Of a stretch of 64,000 nt of DNA, positions 33,401-45,057 are shown piece by piece. A model generated the notes under the pieces. It was not told the DNA's origin. It did no database searches and saw only the letters and a program-made list of their open reading frames with translations. How positions within the stretch are numbered: the first letter of the stretch is position 1; each line of letters begins with the position of its first letter. A program made the position numbers and the translations under genes. This DNA comes from Schistosoma mansoni. Taxonomy: Eukaryota; Platyhelminthes; Trematoda; Strigeidida; Schistosomatidae. The stretch covers positions 6,125,801 through 6,189,800 of the forward strand of contig NC_031496.1 in assembly GCF_000237925.1 (NCBI RefSeq), given 5' to 3'.

Positions 33401-36400
33401 TCTATATTCACATTAAGATTCAAATTCAGTAATAATTGATTTTAATGGATTTTTGGGCCTCAAGAATGACTAACATGTTTAATCTTGTAAGATATTTAAG
33501 CTGGCTGAAGGATTGATATTAATCAACAACACCCTCGTCTAGTTGTTAGTACTGAATGAAGTCTATTGACCTAATAGCAATATGGTTACTTTAACAAGAG
33601 ATTCAGCAGTTTATCTTTTTTCTTATGTGAATTGTAGGAAATATTCGACAGAGGTTATATTAAACATAATAATCAAATTTTCTTTTCAATAGGTAATCGA
33701 TTTCAAAATTCTTCAGAAAAGAAAGTACTTTCTTTATTCATTGAGAATTTTCAGCAATGCTTTACTTCTCAATTGAAAATATTATCAGTCCAACAAAGTA
33801 ATTTTTGTTTCTTTTTGCCTATATCATGGATTAAAACTTGACAACTTTTTTTTTAAAAAAAGTCGAGAAAAATAAATATCAATATAGGGCTGTAGAGGTT
33901 GTTGAGTTAAGATTGAGATCAAGAATGGAATCATGAAAGACTACCATTAAAAAACCTAGAAGAACTGTACAGCCGTTTAGTCCTAGTATTTGACTTCTCA
34001 GTAGTGCTCATCCACAATCCTGAACACGGAACTCTAACCCCAGACCTTCCATCCCGCGCACGAATTCTTAACCTGAGGAGTCCCATTCTAGGACGAAATG
34101 GCAGTCCAGTGCTTCGACGTTTTCAATAGTGGTCTAACATTGATCCATTCATTATCTCAGTCGGAAATAAATATGTTATGTTTAGTATTTTGCGCATCCT
34201 TAATCTAATAACATGACAATAGGTGAATAAAAACAAATACCATTTTGGTTACATTAATGAGTGAACGAAGAAAAAATCTTTTATTAATCTAAACATTTAC
34301 GAAATTAATTCAATCGGCGATTCCCAAGAATTTTCAAACATTTAGTGTTTTAAGAAGGAAATATTTTTGAAAATCTACGTTTAGCAAGAAAATTTCTTCA
34401 AAGATGTGTTAGGTGAAATCTCAAACTATTCTTATGGTAAGTAGCTGATTGACATTTTTGTGTCATTGGATTGAAAAAATATAGAGAATTCAGCGAAGAA
34501 AAGTCTCTTTTCGACGAAATTATTTGCTGAAGCTGTATATTCGTATTTGTAGTTATATATCTATATAGATAGATAGACAGACAGAAAAGATAACATCATA
34601 AAGTGATTCGATACTCCAATTATAAAATGAGGTTACGTAGTAATCACTGGGTTAGAGAAGAATATAGAGGGGGAAATAACTTACGGGTTGAAATTATGAG
34701 AATTAATTGTTCACTTGATAGATATGAAGAAAAACGAAAAACACAAGGATCATTATGATAAAAACTGAATAATAATCATGAAATATTGTTTAAGCGTAAT
34801 AATAAGTAAGGCATTAGTAATCCACTAACTCAAGCCTGAACTCCGCATGCAAAAACGATACGTCCAATTTTTTATCCTTCCTTGACCCTAATTCCTCTTT
34901 GTGGTGTGTTTTAGTTGTGTTTTTTTTGACGATTTTTTAAAATTAGTGTCTTGTAATTTTAAATAATAATCAGCTATCAAAGCGACTGGGTCGGAAGGAA
35001 GGTCGAATGGAAAACTTATGCACTGCTNNNNNNNNNNNNNNNNNNNNNNNNNNNNNNNNNNNNNNNNNNNNNNNNNNNNNNNNNNNNNNNNNNNNNNNNN
35101 NNNNNNNNNNNNNNNNNNNNNNNNNNNNNNNNNNNNNNNNNNNNNNNNNNNNNNNNNNNNNNNNNNNNNNNNNNNNNNNNNNNNNNNNNNNNNNNNNNNN
35201 NNNNNNNNNNNNNNNNNNNNNNNNNNNCATATTTACTGTTTTTATACCAATCATTTTGTATATTATTGGATCAACCGTCTCATCTGTGTCAAGTGGACAT
35301 TATGTTTTCACATAATTTTGTATTCCTTATTATCCCTGTTTAAAATTAAACGATCGCTAAGGGATCCTTTTATCATAGTTAAAATTTCCGAACACCTGAT
35401 TAGTTAATTCTTTCCTGAAGGTTTTTCTTATGTAACAGGTACCATGATTGTATAAATGGAGTAAACGGTATTGTTGAAAAGAAAATCTCTTTATCTAAAT
35501 TATACATGATTATTCTTACAGAAACATTCAATGGTAGATACATAGCATACTAGGGTTTTGTCTGTATATCTCAGAAGCTATATGTTGAGAACATCTGTTA
35601 TTTATAAATTGGTGACGATATGATTCTAGCGATATCATACGGGTATTCTGATATGTCATATATAAATAAGAACTGAGCTTCAGTGATCTATTTGTGAAAT
35701 AATTGCTAAGAATTCTGCATATTCAGTTCTCCCTTTCTTCCAAATAATTCTTCAGCAAGCTACCTACCATTACTAACAGTTTCCACTCGATTTTAACAAT
35801 AAATGCATCATTACTATTCGTTTCCATTGTATACTGATCTGTCATGTCGTACATACACTATGACTTATCTCGTTTATAAGAACGGTGTATCAGAAGTAGA
35901 AACACGAAATGTTTTCATGAGACCTAATCTTTATATATTCTCATAAGCAGACAAAATGACAGAGAAGTTGCAGGCTTACAGGAATGAGATGAACATACCA
36001 GCCAACAAAGCTAAGTAATTTTGTTTCTCAGCTAGACAGAAAATGAATAAGTAAGTAAGTACAAAAATAAACCCACGGATGAAAACATTTATATGGATAG
36101 GTAGAATAAAATTATTAGGATTCACAAAAGACACTAGAAGCATATGACTTTGATTTTCGTTTCTGTGGTGAAAATGTATGTTGCTATCCCCATTAAACTT
36201 ATGATAACCACTGCGTTTTTACAGGTGGTTTATTCGAATGTAGAAGAATCAAGAGATATGCTTTCTCGTGTTTCATAGCATAATTAGTGAACAAAGAACT
36301 ATCTTTAAACCACCTTTTCATTTATTTATATGTACCTCTTAGCATTTTGTGTATCAGGGAAATCGATTTTAAAATATTTCAAAATATGAATATATTATCA

Positions 36401-39400
36401 GAATGAGGTTTTGTGTATATTGTAGTAAGTTTCAATAGTTGAATTTATGAGTCGATTAGAACTAGATCACCATGGAAAATCTGGAAGCACTGGACGGTCA
36501 TTTCGTTTTAGTATGGGACTCGTCAACAGTGGGCATCCTTGCTCTCACACAAAGGAACTCGAACCCGGGACCTAGTGTGCGATGAAACGGCCGTCCGGTA
36601 CTTCCAGGTTTTCCATGGTGGTCTAGCTTTAATCAATGCATGAATTCATTTATTAAAAATTACTAAAATATCTACATTTCACCCTCATGATAATAATCTT
36701 CATGTGCTCACTAGTGACTGACTTCAAGATGTATTTCTGAGAGGTCTAGTGAGAAGTTGTGATCAGTGGAGTTCAGCCGTGTTTGTTGAGAGGTAGTTGT
36801 TCACTGAAGACAATGCTGAACGGTGGTGCGATTTCCCGGATTGATCGAAGTTAGACATTAACACAATTGGATGCAGGCTTGGCAGTTTGGACGCTAATAG
36901 TTCGAGCGCGAGACCGGAGGTCCTGGGTTGAGGTTCCTTTGGTACGGGGTCATTTATGCGTACTACTGAGGAGTCCCACACTAGGACGAAACGGCTGTCC
37001 AGTGCTTCCGGGTTTTGGATTGTGGTATAACTTTAATCGATTCATGAATTCAACTGTTAGAAATTATGAATATATGTCTGTTGCAAATTTGTTAGCGTAC
37101 TCAGAGAAGTCAGTTTATTATATCGACTTCATCTTGCTAATTAAATATTACAAAAAGTTGCCAGTTAATATGAATGGAATCTACCAATAATACAGCATTA
37201 TTCAGTGAATGGTAGCTCACTTAAAATATACCACCATGGATGAAAAGAGAATTGTAGAACTTATCAGTTTGTTTATCAGATTGATCAGTACTGATTTTAT
37301 TTATCATTGTATCATAACAACATGCACCAACTAAATAGAAAATTAATGTATTGACGATATATTTGATTAATATAACTTTCAGACAAACCACTACTGACCT
37401 AATCAGTAGTTCACTTAGCACTTTGACGGAAAGTTTAATTTCTGCAAGAAATTATATCGTTAAATGTTCCCTTTCCTGAAGTTTCTTTCACCTGAGATTT
37501 AAGAAACTTTTATTGATATAATATCCCTAAAACAATTAGTACATAGATCTGTTGATTTTTTCCTTATAATTCCCAACCGTTAGGCATATAATAATTGTGT
37601 TATTATCGTAATATAAAACTTAGTCATAGTCTATTCTATTATCCGAAAAGTAAACATCTTGTGATGAACAATTTTTAAAGATACTCTATTGATTTTGGGT
37701 TATCAAAGTCGTATTCTTACAGTAAACTTGCAAGCTCTTCGCCTTTTTAACTACATATCTCATAAATCAAACAGCTAACGCCGGTAAGTTGATATGTGAG
37801 TGATTAAGGACGATGGTTTCTAAATGTGATTTCATTGGAATGCTTCTCCTGAAAAGTTAAATAACGAGGCAACAAATTTGTTAAGTCGGCTTACATTAAA
37901 CTCTATCAGAGCCTCCAGAGGCTCATAAAGAGCCCCAACCAATCAGCGATTAATTAGAAGCTGTGCTACTAAAATAACGAGATGCTGATTGGCTGTTTAA
38001 CACACTGCTACTATGGAAACTCAAGGTCTCTTAATTACTATAAAACCCCTGTATTTTCTGTACATAAATGAATCCTGTAGTAAAGCGCTTCCTTCATACT
38101 TTGTGCCTTTTCTCTGGTCTTCAAGTCGGTGTATAGTTCTAGCTCGGGGGTACGGAACTAACCTAGGGAAGCGAACAATAGCGTTCACAATCGGCCAGAC
38201 GCAACAAAATTCAATCCATTTTAGATTAAATTTTAAAGTTTTATAATACTTACTTAATTAGACCTGTTACCCTCATAGATGAGCATGAACAGCTCACCAG
38301 CATTCTCCAACCAACCTTGTCCTGACAAATCAATTCCAGTTCTTCCCACTACCTATTCATCCTTTTCATGTCTATTTCGAATACCCTACACACTAAGTTC
38401 TCTAGCCTTCCTCTCTTCCGTCTCCATTCACGATTCCACATTAGAATTTGCCTCGTGATGCCGTTTGGTGATTTCCTCAATATGTGTTCTATCCACCTCC
38501 AATATCTTTTCCTAATTTCCTCACCAGCTGGAAGACGGTTTGTTCTCTCTCATAGTAAGCTGTCACTGATGGTATCCGGTCAAAGGATATTCAGTATCTT
38601 GCGTAGATAATTGTTTATAAATACTTGTCATTTTCTGATGACGGTTGTGGTGGTACATTAGAACTGTCTTGACATTCGTATTTAAGATTCTGACTTTGAT
38701 ATTGGTTTATAATTGCATTGAGTCCCATATGTTCCTCAACTGTAGGAATTTCGCCCTTACTTTGCTATACCTTAACTTTAAGTCTCCGTCAGATCCTCCT
38801 TGTTCGTCGATGATGCTGTCGAGTTAAGTGAAAGTTTCGACCTCTTTCAGATTCTCTCCAGCAAATTTGATTGGATTGATGTTCTCTGTGTCATCTGCTT
38901 GGTCCAAACTGTCTGACTGTGAGCTCTCCTCTATATTCCGTGCTTCCCCTCAGATGCGGAGGTCTTCATAATCCAATCAAACACCAGAAGAAATAGAAAG
39001 GAAGATAGTAGGCAGACATGTCTGACACCTGTCCTCACTTGGAATGAGTCTGTCAGCTGTCCTTCACGCATCACTGCACTGTAGTCCATCGTATGAATTC
39101 CGGATAATGTTGATGATTTCCTCAGGTACACCATAGTGTCGAAGAATGTTCCAGAATGTTCCTCTATCCACACTGTAAAATGCTTTCTCATAGTCAATGA
39201 ACTTGATGCATAGTAACCAGTTCCACTCTACTTATTGTTCGCCGATGATCCAATGTGTCGCGATTCGGTCGGTACATGATCTATCCTTACGGATTCCGGC
39301 CTGTCAATCTCAAAACTGAGCGTGTACTGAATCTTTCACCCAGGTCAGTAACACTCTTTTGAAAACGTTTACTGGTACCGACAGTAGTGTGATTCCTCTG

Positions 39401-42307
39401 CAGTTCCCGCATTTACCCAGATTTTCTTTCTTTGGTATGTTGATAAGACATCCTTCTTTCCAGTCTGTCGGTGGCACTTGTTATTCCTACCAAATCTTCC
39501 TGAACAGAACGTGGAGCACCTTTGCAGTTTTTTCCATGTCCGAATTCACCGCTTCAGCTTGTAGAATGTCAGGTCCTTCTGCTTTCCCACTTTTGATTTG
39601 TTTGATGGTCATCCTGATTTATTTGATCGCTGGTTTAGGAAGGTCTGTAGGTGCTGCTCCGATACCCGGTAGATTCAGTAAATCTGGCCTGTTCGGTAGT
39701 TCTGCAAAGTGTTCTACCGACCTATTTCGCTGTTTCTTAGTCTCGGTGATTGTCTTGACTTCTTTAAGCTTGACTGGTCTTTCTGGTTTACCATATTTCC
39801 CTACAAGTTTCTACGTTGTGTCAAATAGTTGTTTCATATTCCTTTCTTTTACAGCTTTTTCCGCTATCTTTCCTAGATTTTCCACATATTCCTGCTGGTC
39901 GGCCTTAATGCCCTTCTTCACTTACTTGTTTGCCTCTGCGTAGTCTGCTTGTAACTTCACTTCCTCTATTCGTGTTCGACTGTTGTTAATTCCTATTTTC
40001 TTGTTCTTCCCTTCTTCAATCTTGTCCAGGGTTCCCATAGAGATCATTCCTTTTCTTGCGACACAGCACCTCCTGATATGTTGAAGTTAGTGCTTCTTTG
40101 ATCCTTTTCCAGTTGTTCTCCGTCGTAGTTTCTTGTTCTTCCAATAGATCTTGTAAAGCTTGGAACCTGTTGTTGAGAGTTATCTTGAATTCGTTGGGTT
40201 TGTGAGTATATCGAAGGAGGGCTGTATTTAACCTTTGTAATGTTGTTCCCCCAGTCGTCCAGTGTTACTTTAGCCTCAGTCTCATCTTGGCCACAGCCAG
40301 CTAGTAGTGATCTGAAGCTATGTCAGCTCTTCTCCTGGTTCTCACATCTACCATTGTCCTTCGGAATTTTTTGTTGATATAAATATGATCTATCTGGTTC
40401 TCTGTGATTTGGTCCGGTGAGATCCATGTAGCTTTGTGTATGCGTTTGTGTGGAAATATTGTGCCGCCTATAACCAATTTACTGAATGCACATATATTTG
40501 CGAATCTCTCCCCATTTTCATTTCTCTCCCCGAGTCCATGTCGTCCCATTATATCTTCCTATCCTGTGTTGTCCACTTCGAATTAAGCGTTTAGATCTCC
40601 CATCAGGACAGTCAGGTCTTTTTCTGAGAACTTCATAATGATCGGTTGAAGCCTCTCGTAAAACTGGTATTTATCGTCGTCATAGATTGAATTGTGAAGT
40701 TCTAGAATAATGAACATCAAATTATATGATATGTTGAATAGTAAGTTGACAATACTTTTTTAATCTACGTAGATATACTTACTGTATTGTAGACGCAATA
40801 GCAGCCCTTCCGTCCCTAATCATATGAATAAATTTTGCTTTTGGAAATAAATCAGCCAGTTCCTCAAGATAAATAAATGATGATGGATCCTTGTGACAAA
40901 GTCTTGGAGCTTGGGGACCCATTTCTTGAATAACTGTTGCAATAAATGCTGCACTGGCATCATCCAACACATTATCAGTAATCCCAGACTGTGACAATTG
41001 ATCACTCATTGTTTCCAAATGTCTTCTATACCTTAATATCTCCCTGGTCACGACTGGTTCAGGTCCACAACGAACTGATGGATGAATATCCAGAAGGATG
41101 CGCATTAATCCGGTACCTGAAATAAAACGAAATATTAATATGGTGACTACTTTCCTACAGCACATTTTACTCCAAACTATGCGGTATGTCACATCATATA
41201 TAATACTTTTACATCAACAGTTATACAAACATTTTGCTACTAAATATTGCTTAAATCTGGATCTACATAAAATAATTCCAAATGTTTGAAGGAAAATGCG
41301 CAATCTTTAATTGATACTATTGGAAAAACAGCTAATGTAATTTCATTGGCGTGTAACACTACTGTTTTATTTACAACGCTCTGTACATTCATCTGTATGA
41401 GAGATTGCATTTGAAACTTATAACTTACGTAGTGATAATTTTACGGTAAGTATACAGTAGTGACTGGACACTCAAATGCACGGTGATCTCACAACAATAA
41501 ATTTGACTAGATAATAGGCAATTATTAGATTTTAAATAATCGTGATTTAGTTTGGATGATGTTGTAGGCAGTCAAATAGTTGTCAAGATAGCATCATAAA
41601 ATGTTAAATTCAAACTAATAAAGTAAGAATAATTATTGAAATCATGAGTCGATCTAAGCCAAACCACTATTGAAAACCTGGAAGCACTGGACGGCCTTTT
41701 CATCCTCCATGATCCCACACGAGGGACTCGAACCCAGAACCCTCGGCCTCGTGCGCGAACGTTGTACCTCTAGATCACTGAATCCACAACTGACTGATAT
41801 TATTTTCTAACCTCAGTCGATCCACTATCTTGCGCAACCCTTTATTCATTATTTGGAATGGATGTCACCACTCGACACGGAAAGAACTCCACTGATCACA
41901 GCTCCTCACTAGAACTCCAGGAGTTTCATTTTGAAGCTAGTTACTAGCGAGTGTATGATTATTATCAGAATGACTAGCTTAGATCGACTCGTGAATTCAA
42001 CTATTAAAATAACTACAATCTCCACAAACCCTATTCTGAAATAATTTATTATCATTATTTCCATTATTTAATGTTATTGGAAAATCTAGTTTACCTGTAC
42101 TTTGATGTCCTCCAATAAATATGAAAGGTAAATCACTTGGATCATATTGTTTGGTATTATTTCTTTGTAATTCATACAATACTTCGAATTGATACTTGAT
42201 AGAGTTTATTCGATTAAATATATTTACTCCCAATAGTATAATACTGAACCATCCAATAACATGGAGCAATATCTTAAACTGTCCATAGCATATCCTTATT
42301 GTATATT
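30467..42307 (-). CDS. TPST-like (tyrosylprotein sulfotransferase family) gene T1
   Basis: Visible exons, 5' to 3': 42307-42095, 41116-40783, 33318-33243 and 30656-30467 (stop at 30467-30469), all GT-AG with matching phases. Exon A encodes a membrane anchor (hydrophobic [16 protein letters not shown]) and [14 protein letters not shown]. Exon B continues [20 protein letters not shown] and ends with KDP and [15 protein letters not shown], the order of the TPST core. The last two exons give [11 protein letters not shown] and [13 protein letters not shown]. Family knowledge: TPSTs are Golgi type II membrane enzymes that move sulfate from PAPS to tyrosines. The usual PRSGTT loop is replaced by HQSTGTG, so activity is uncertain. 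The exon corresponding to 53057-53232 of the sister gene was not found and may lie in the gap at 35028-35227. An in-frame ATG at 42332 sits just upstream of a possible acceptor, so either the gene starts there or a further 5' exon exists. The introns hold an RTE LINE, a solo LTR and several SINEs. Confidence 0.8.
30744..30925. mobile_element. Sm-alpha-like SINE, inverted pair of partial copies
   Basis: A minus-oriented ribozyme segment (30744-30815) abuts a plus-oriented ribozyme and tail start (30816-30925). Plus ribozyme at 30841-30897: CTGACGA and GAAAC are intact, but stem II has an A-C mismatch and the cleavage triplet is GTT. Confidence 0.72.
31375..31600 (+). mobile_element. Sm-alpha-like SINE, head plus hammerhead
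   Basis: AAATTCACCCC start, A-box-like GTAGCTAAGCGG, B-box-like GGGTTTGAGTCCC, hammerhead and TGCTAGCCA end; 3' tail missing. Confidence 0.8.
31508..31566 (+). ncRNA. Hammerhead ribozyme (Sm-alpha type), core intact
   Basis: ATATATCCAG, CTGACGA, stem II GTCTC/GGGAT, GAAAC, GCAC stem III, GTC^CTGGATTTC. Helix I ATCCAG/CTGGAT is fully paired. Its strand is opposite to T1, so a T1 transcript would not contain it. Confidence 0.75.
32158..32325. mobile_element. HHR-SINE2, short fold-back (centre lost)
   Basis: CAGAAGGGGGTTTTGTGGAG and GAAGCCAGACCACCATGGAA meet a plus-oriented GGACGAAACGGCCGTCTAGT and the inverse tail, leaving two arms of about 75-80 nt with almost no spacer. Confidence 0.75.
32658..33160. 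mobile_element. Solo LTR (fossil), family shared with 44600-45034
   Basis: Starts TGTTATGC, ends GTTATAACA and is flanked on both sides by the 5-bp target-site duplication CTAAC (32653-32657 and 33161-33165). No internal retroelement sequence remains. A 5-bp duplication with TG...CA ends fits a Gypsy- or Bel/Pao-type LTR. Lies in a T1 intron. Confidence 0.85.
33890..34165. mobile_element. HHR-SINE2 fold-back copy, old
   Basis: Minus-oriented tail, ribozyme and B-box region followed by a plus-oriented CTGAGGA, stem II, GAAA ribozyme and tail. Strongly diverged, so one of the older copies. Confidence 0.65.
34170..35027. other. T1 intron, no feature besides a small simple repeat
   Basis: AT-rich intron. 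A TAGA/CAGA simple repeat lies near 34563-34585. Confidence 0.45.
35028..35227. other. Assembly gap (200 N)
   Basis: Exactly 200 N inside the T1 intron where one exon is missing. The real size is unknown. Confidence 0.98.
35228..36397. other. T1 intron, no feature seen
   Basis: AT-rich; no exon matching the third visible exon of the sister gene was found here on the minus strand. Confidence 0.4.
36398..36690. mobile_element. HHR-SINE2 fold-back copy
   Basis: TATCAGAATGAGG at the left end and an inverted CCCTCATGATA at the right end. The arms carry a minus-oriented and a plus-oriented ribozyme segment. Confidence 0.75.
36693..37055 (+). mobile_element. HHR-SINE2 with long 5' region
   Basis: Begins with CATGTGCTCACTAGTGACTG and contains GTGGAGTTCA, the GAAGTTAGACATTAACAC segment, a decayed tRNA-like part and a ribozyme (CTGAGGAGTCCCACACTAGG, GAAACGG). 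The helix I partner is partly lost (TACTACTGAGG). Confidence 0.75.
37060..38240. other. T1 intron; inverted CCAAT motifs and a perfect short palindrome
   Basis: 37909-37924 is a 7-bp perfect palindrome with a 2-base centre (GAGCCTC/GAGGCTC). CCAATCAGC at 37939-37947 is mirrored by GCTGATTGG at 37984-37992. No coding exon. Confidence 0.45.
38245..40725 (-). mobile_element. RTE-clade LINE (SR2-like), degraded, internally deleted
   Basis: Minus strand, 5' to 3': endonuclease end ([17 protein letters not shown] then a [11 protein letters not shown] match, around 40300-40550), then the long linker and reverse transcriptase ([16 protein letters not shown], around 39000-39200), then the thumb region ([20 protein letters not shown]) and a 3' end in ACTTACTTAATTA-like simple repeat. 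The stretch that should carry the F-A-D-D catalytic motif looks collapsed by an internal deletion just after GKHGI, and frames are broken. It lies in T1's intron in the same orientation as T1. The 5' part of the endonuclease domain is missing. Confidence 0.8.
41637..42045. mobile_element. HHR-SINE2 fold-back copy in T1 intron
   Basis: A minus-oriented full head and 5' region (41637-41945) closes with a plus-oriented tail (CTTAGATCGACTCGTGAATT, CTCCACAAACCC). The ribozyme in the minus arm is partly deleted. Confidence 0.75.
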
Positions 42308-42359
42308 CTGAAAAATCCGCATGATAAAACAAAAAATTTTTCTAAGCCGTTTTATAACC

Positions 42360-43055
42360 CATAACATTTAAGAAGTAAATTCCAAGTATTTTCTCAGAGA
42401 GAGAAAGGAATTCTGAATTCAATTTCTTCGTATACTCCAAATATCTTTACTGAAAACTTATTCTGTCTTCAGATTGACGATGTTTTAATTTCACAGACAC
42501 GTCTGCAATTGATACTATTACATCAAGTGAATGTAAGTATCCGGTTAGTCTAGACTTAAACTACTGAATTAAATTTATAAGTAGACAAAAACGTTTTTTC
42601 CACTTTATTCTGCTTAATGAAAATAATTAATCGTCAGTCAGTCACAACGTAGAACTTCGTACATACGTACATCAGCTCGAGTTGTCATACCACATTAGCA
42701 CAGAAATGCAGTTGTCGATTCAAATACCATAGTGGTAGAAGTAGAAAGAGTTATTCAAGGAGTATAATCCAGTGAAATAAATTTGAAAAGAGAAAAAAAA
42801 TAGGGACATGAAGAATTCAGATTAGAATTTGGGAGAACACAAAGAGTGGATGCACCTTCGCCATTGCAAACGATTTTGAGCCATGTCACTCAAGGTCTCT
42901 AACCTTCGATTGCTATCATCTCGCGCATCCCAGCCAGGTAGTAATCCTACCTCACAGAAATGGAAATCATTTACTTCAAAGTATGAACTTCGACACCTTA
43001 ACTTATTACAACCCAATATAGAATTTACCAAAATATTTCAATAGCGTAATATAGT
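42360..43055. other. Possible shared promoter area of T1, nothing definite
   Basis: Upstream of the first visible T1 exon. No confident exon, TATA box or repeat. The 5' ends of T1 and T2 must lie somewhere between 42.3 and 48.5 kb. Confidence 0.3.
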
Positions 43056-43060
43056 ACTGT

Positions 43061-43345
43061 AGTGAATGAGAACACCAGTTGAGACTACCTAAATTGCTTG
43101 TATACAAAATTACAGAACGTCTTAGTAAAATCTGAGAACCATACAGTAAATACTACATTTGCAAAATGTCAATCAATTGTCTCAAACTTGATTGTTCTTC
43201 TGTTTCCACACCAATCACTCTCTATTCTCGCTGTCTTCTACTTGATCTTCTTAATCCTCTGCTCCCGGTCATTTCACTTACGATTGATGATACAGACTAC
43301 TTATATCTATCCACATCAGTAGCACACACCACAATACCATTAACT
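43061..43345 (+). repeat. Unclassified repeat R3, copy 3
   Basis: TGTAGTGAATGAGAACACCA start, TCTGAGAACCATACAG core and ACTACTTATATCTATCCACA end as in the other copies. Confidence 0.65.
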
Positions 43346-43887
43346 CATATTGTTTGATTATCATAAAAATTAAACCCGAATCTTAATAAAATAACAGGAA
43401 AAAAACTAGGAAACTACATATAACCCTACAGTATTTGTATCTATATTCTCATATTTATTTATATTTGACTAATAACACTAAGATTCAACAATGTTTGATT
43501 CAAGAAATTTTCGCTAACAATTCAAATAAGTATTAAAAATTAGCGGTTAAAGTGAGTTCAGTCTTACGCTTTAAGGGCTGAACTGAAACTTTGTTACCTA
43601 GTCATACATTTAAACGTAATGACGATTTTCTTCTTAACTGGATTTACTTAGAAATAAAAGAAAAAACATCAGTATTATATTTAACTTGAAGTCATGAATG
43701 AATGGGATCGCCAACTGTAAACAGTTTAATTTTTGATTATTAGTTTACAAGCGCTATATATTGCTAGAAAAAATATTAGACAAATAGTTTCAACCGTTTA
43801 CATCAGATTTATTATAACATATTATTGGAAGAAAAACACATTACGCTAATTGAGTAAGAAGATTATTCGCTATAAAATAAATTAAGC

Positions 43888-44100
43888 AAAGACGGATAGT
43901 GGTTAGCGGTGGAATCAAGGACGTGCGTTTCATCTTATTCGGGACTCGTCAGCTGGATATACCTGCATTTTGAAGTTGATGTTCACTCTAGGATTCGAAC
44001 CCGATACCGTTCTCTTCAAAAGCCGTCGCGTTATCCACTCAGCTACTGATTCCTGATAGTCACTTGCTTGTGCACTGAGGTAAAGTTGAAGTTCATTTGG
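43888..44100 (-). mobile_element. Sm-alpha-like SINE (head plus hammerhead)
   Basis: Minus orientation with A-box-like GTAGCTGAGTGGATAACGCG, B-box-like GGGTTCGAATCCTAG, a hammerhead at 43907-43962 (CTGACGA, GAAAC intact) and the GTTAACCACTATCC-like end. Confidence 0.82.
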
Positions 44101-44104
44101 TATG

Positions 44105-44216
44105 AAGCCAACGGTGTTACGTTTGAGTTCGAGAGAGAACATCAACTTCGAGATGTAGGTACATCCAGCTGACGAGTCCCATATTGGACGAAACGCGCGT
44201 TCTGTATTCCACTGCT
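44105..44216 (+). mobile_element. Sm-alpha-like SINE, plus copy running into gap
   Basis: Plus-oriented partner of 43888-44100. The hammerhead is complete, and then the sequence enters the gap within the TGCTAGCC end. Confidence 0.8.
44159..44214 (+). ncRNA. Hammerhead ribozyme (Sm-alpha type), core intact
   Basis: GTACATCCAG, CTGACGA, stem II GTCC/GGAC with loop CATATT, GAAAC, GCGC stem III, GTT^CTGTATTCC. The cleavage triplet is GTT rather than GTC. Confidence 0.68.
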
Positions 44217-44416
44217 NNNNNNNNNNNNNNNNNNNNNNNNNNNNNNNNNNNNNNNNNNNNNNNNNNNNNNNNNNNNNNNNNNNNNNNNNNNNNNNNNNNN
44301 NNNNNNNNNNNNNNNNNNNNNNNNNNNNNNNNNNNNNNNNNNNNNNNNNNNNNNNNNNNNNNNNNNNNNNNNNNNNNNNNNNNNNNNNNNNNNNNNNNNN
44401 NNNNNNNNNNNNNNNN
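44217..44416. other. Assembly gap (200 N)
   Basis: Exactly 200 N, beginning inside the second member of an inverted Sm-alpha pair. Confidence 0.98.
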
Positions 44417-44599
44417 TTTCTGACAATATGTTATTGAACTCTATTTCACTTCATTTCTACAGTTAACATTGTTGAACAGATTTAAGATAACCTTAATTGA
44501 ACAGTTTTCTTAGAATAATCATTAATTACCATTTACTATATCCCCTTAATCAATATGAACATTCATATAAAATGAATAAAAAGAAACAATATATATATT

Positions 44600-45034
44600 T
44601 GTTATATCCCCTGGTGAATTATGAATGGTAAATCTGAGGTCTATTTATGGACAAATGTAATATGCCTATTTCCTATTGGATAGTTGTTAAATAACTGACC
44701 TAATCGTATTCGTGTTCCTCTTATCATAACCTTTATTTTGACCTTTGAACTATCGTTATTGATTACTTTCCCCCTATCCATAGCCACATTGGCCAATTAT
44801 TGTACAAATGTTATCTTCCTATTTTTTGGTATATTTTGGTCTGTTTGGTTAGTATATAAACCCAGTATGCTTGTGAATAATTATTCATATTGCCGAGGCT
44901 GTTATTTGTGTTCTGGACTTAACGGCTGGGCTAGGCAGATAGGAAGGACCGGATTGCACCCAAGACTGCTCGTACGTATTTCCTGTATCATTGAACGCAT
45001 ATATATTAAGAGGGCAAATTCATACGTTATAACA
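44600..45034. mobile_element. Solo LTR (fossil), family shared with 32658-33160
   Basis: TGTTATATCC start, ACGTTATAACA end, 5-bp target-site duplication ATATT (44595-44599 and 45035-45039). Shares with the other copy GACTTAAC-GG/TGGGCTAGGCAGATAG and TTTATTTTGACCT. No internal region remains. Confidence 0.85.
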
Positions 45035-45057
45035 ATATTATATTGAATATGATACAT

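Noticed and set aside
39359-39943. Longest plus-strand ORF (194 codons)
   Set aside because: It lies antisense to the RTE LINE coding region, which explains its length; no domain on the plus strand.
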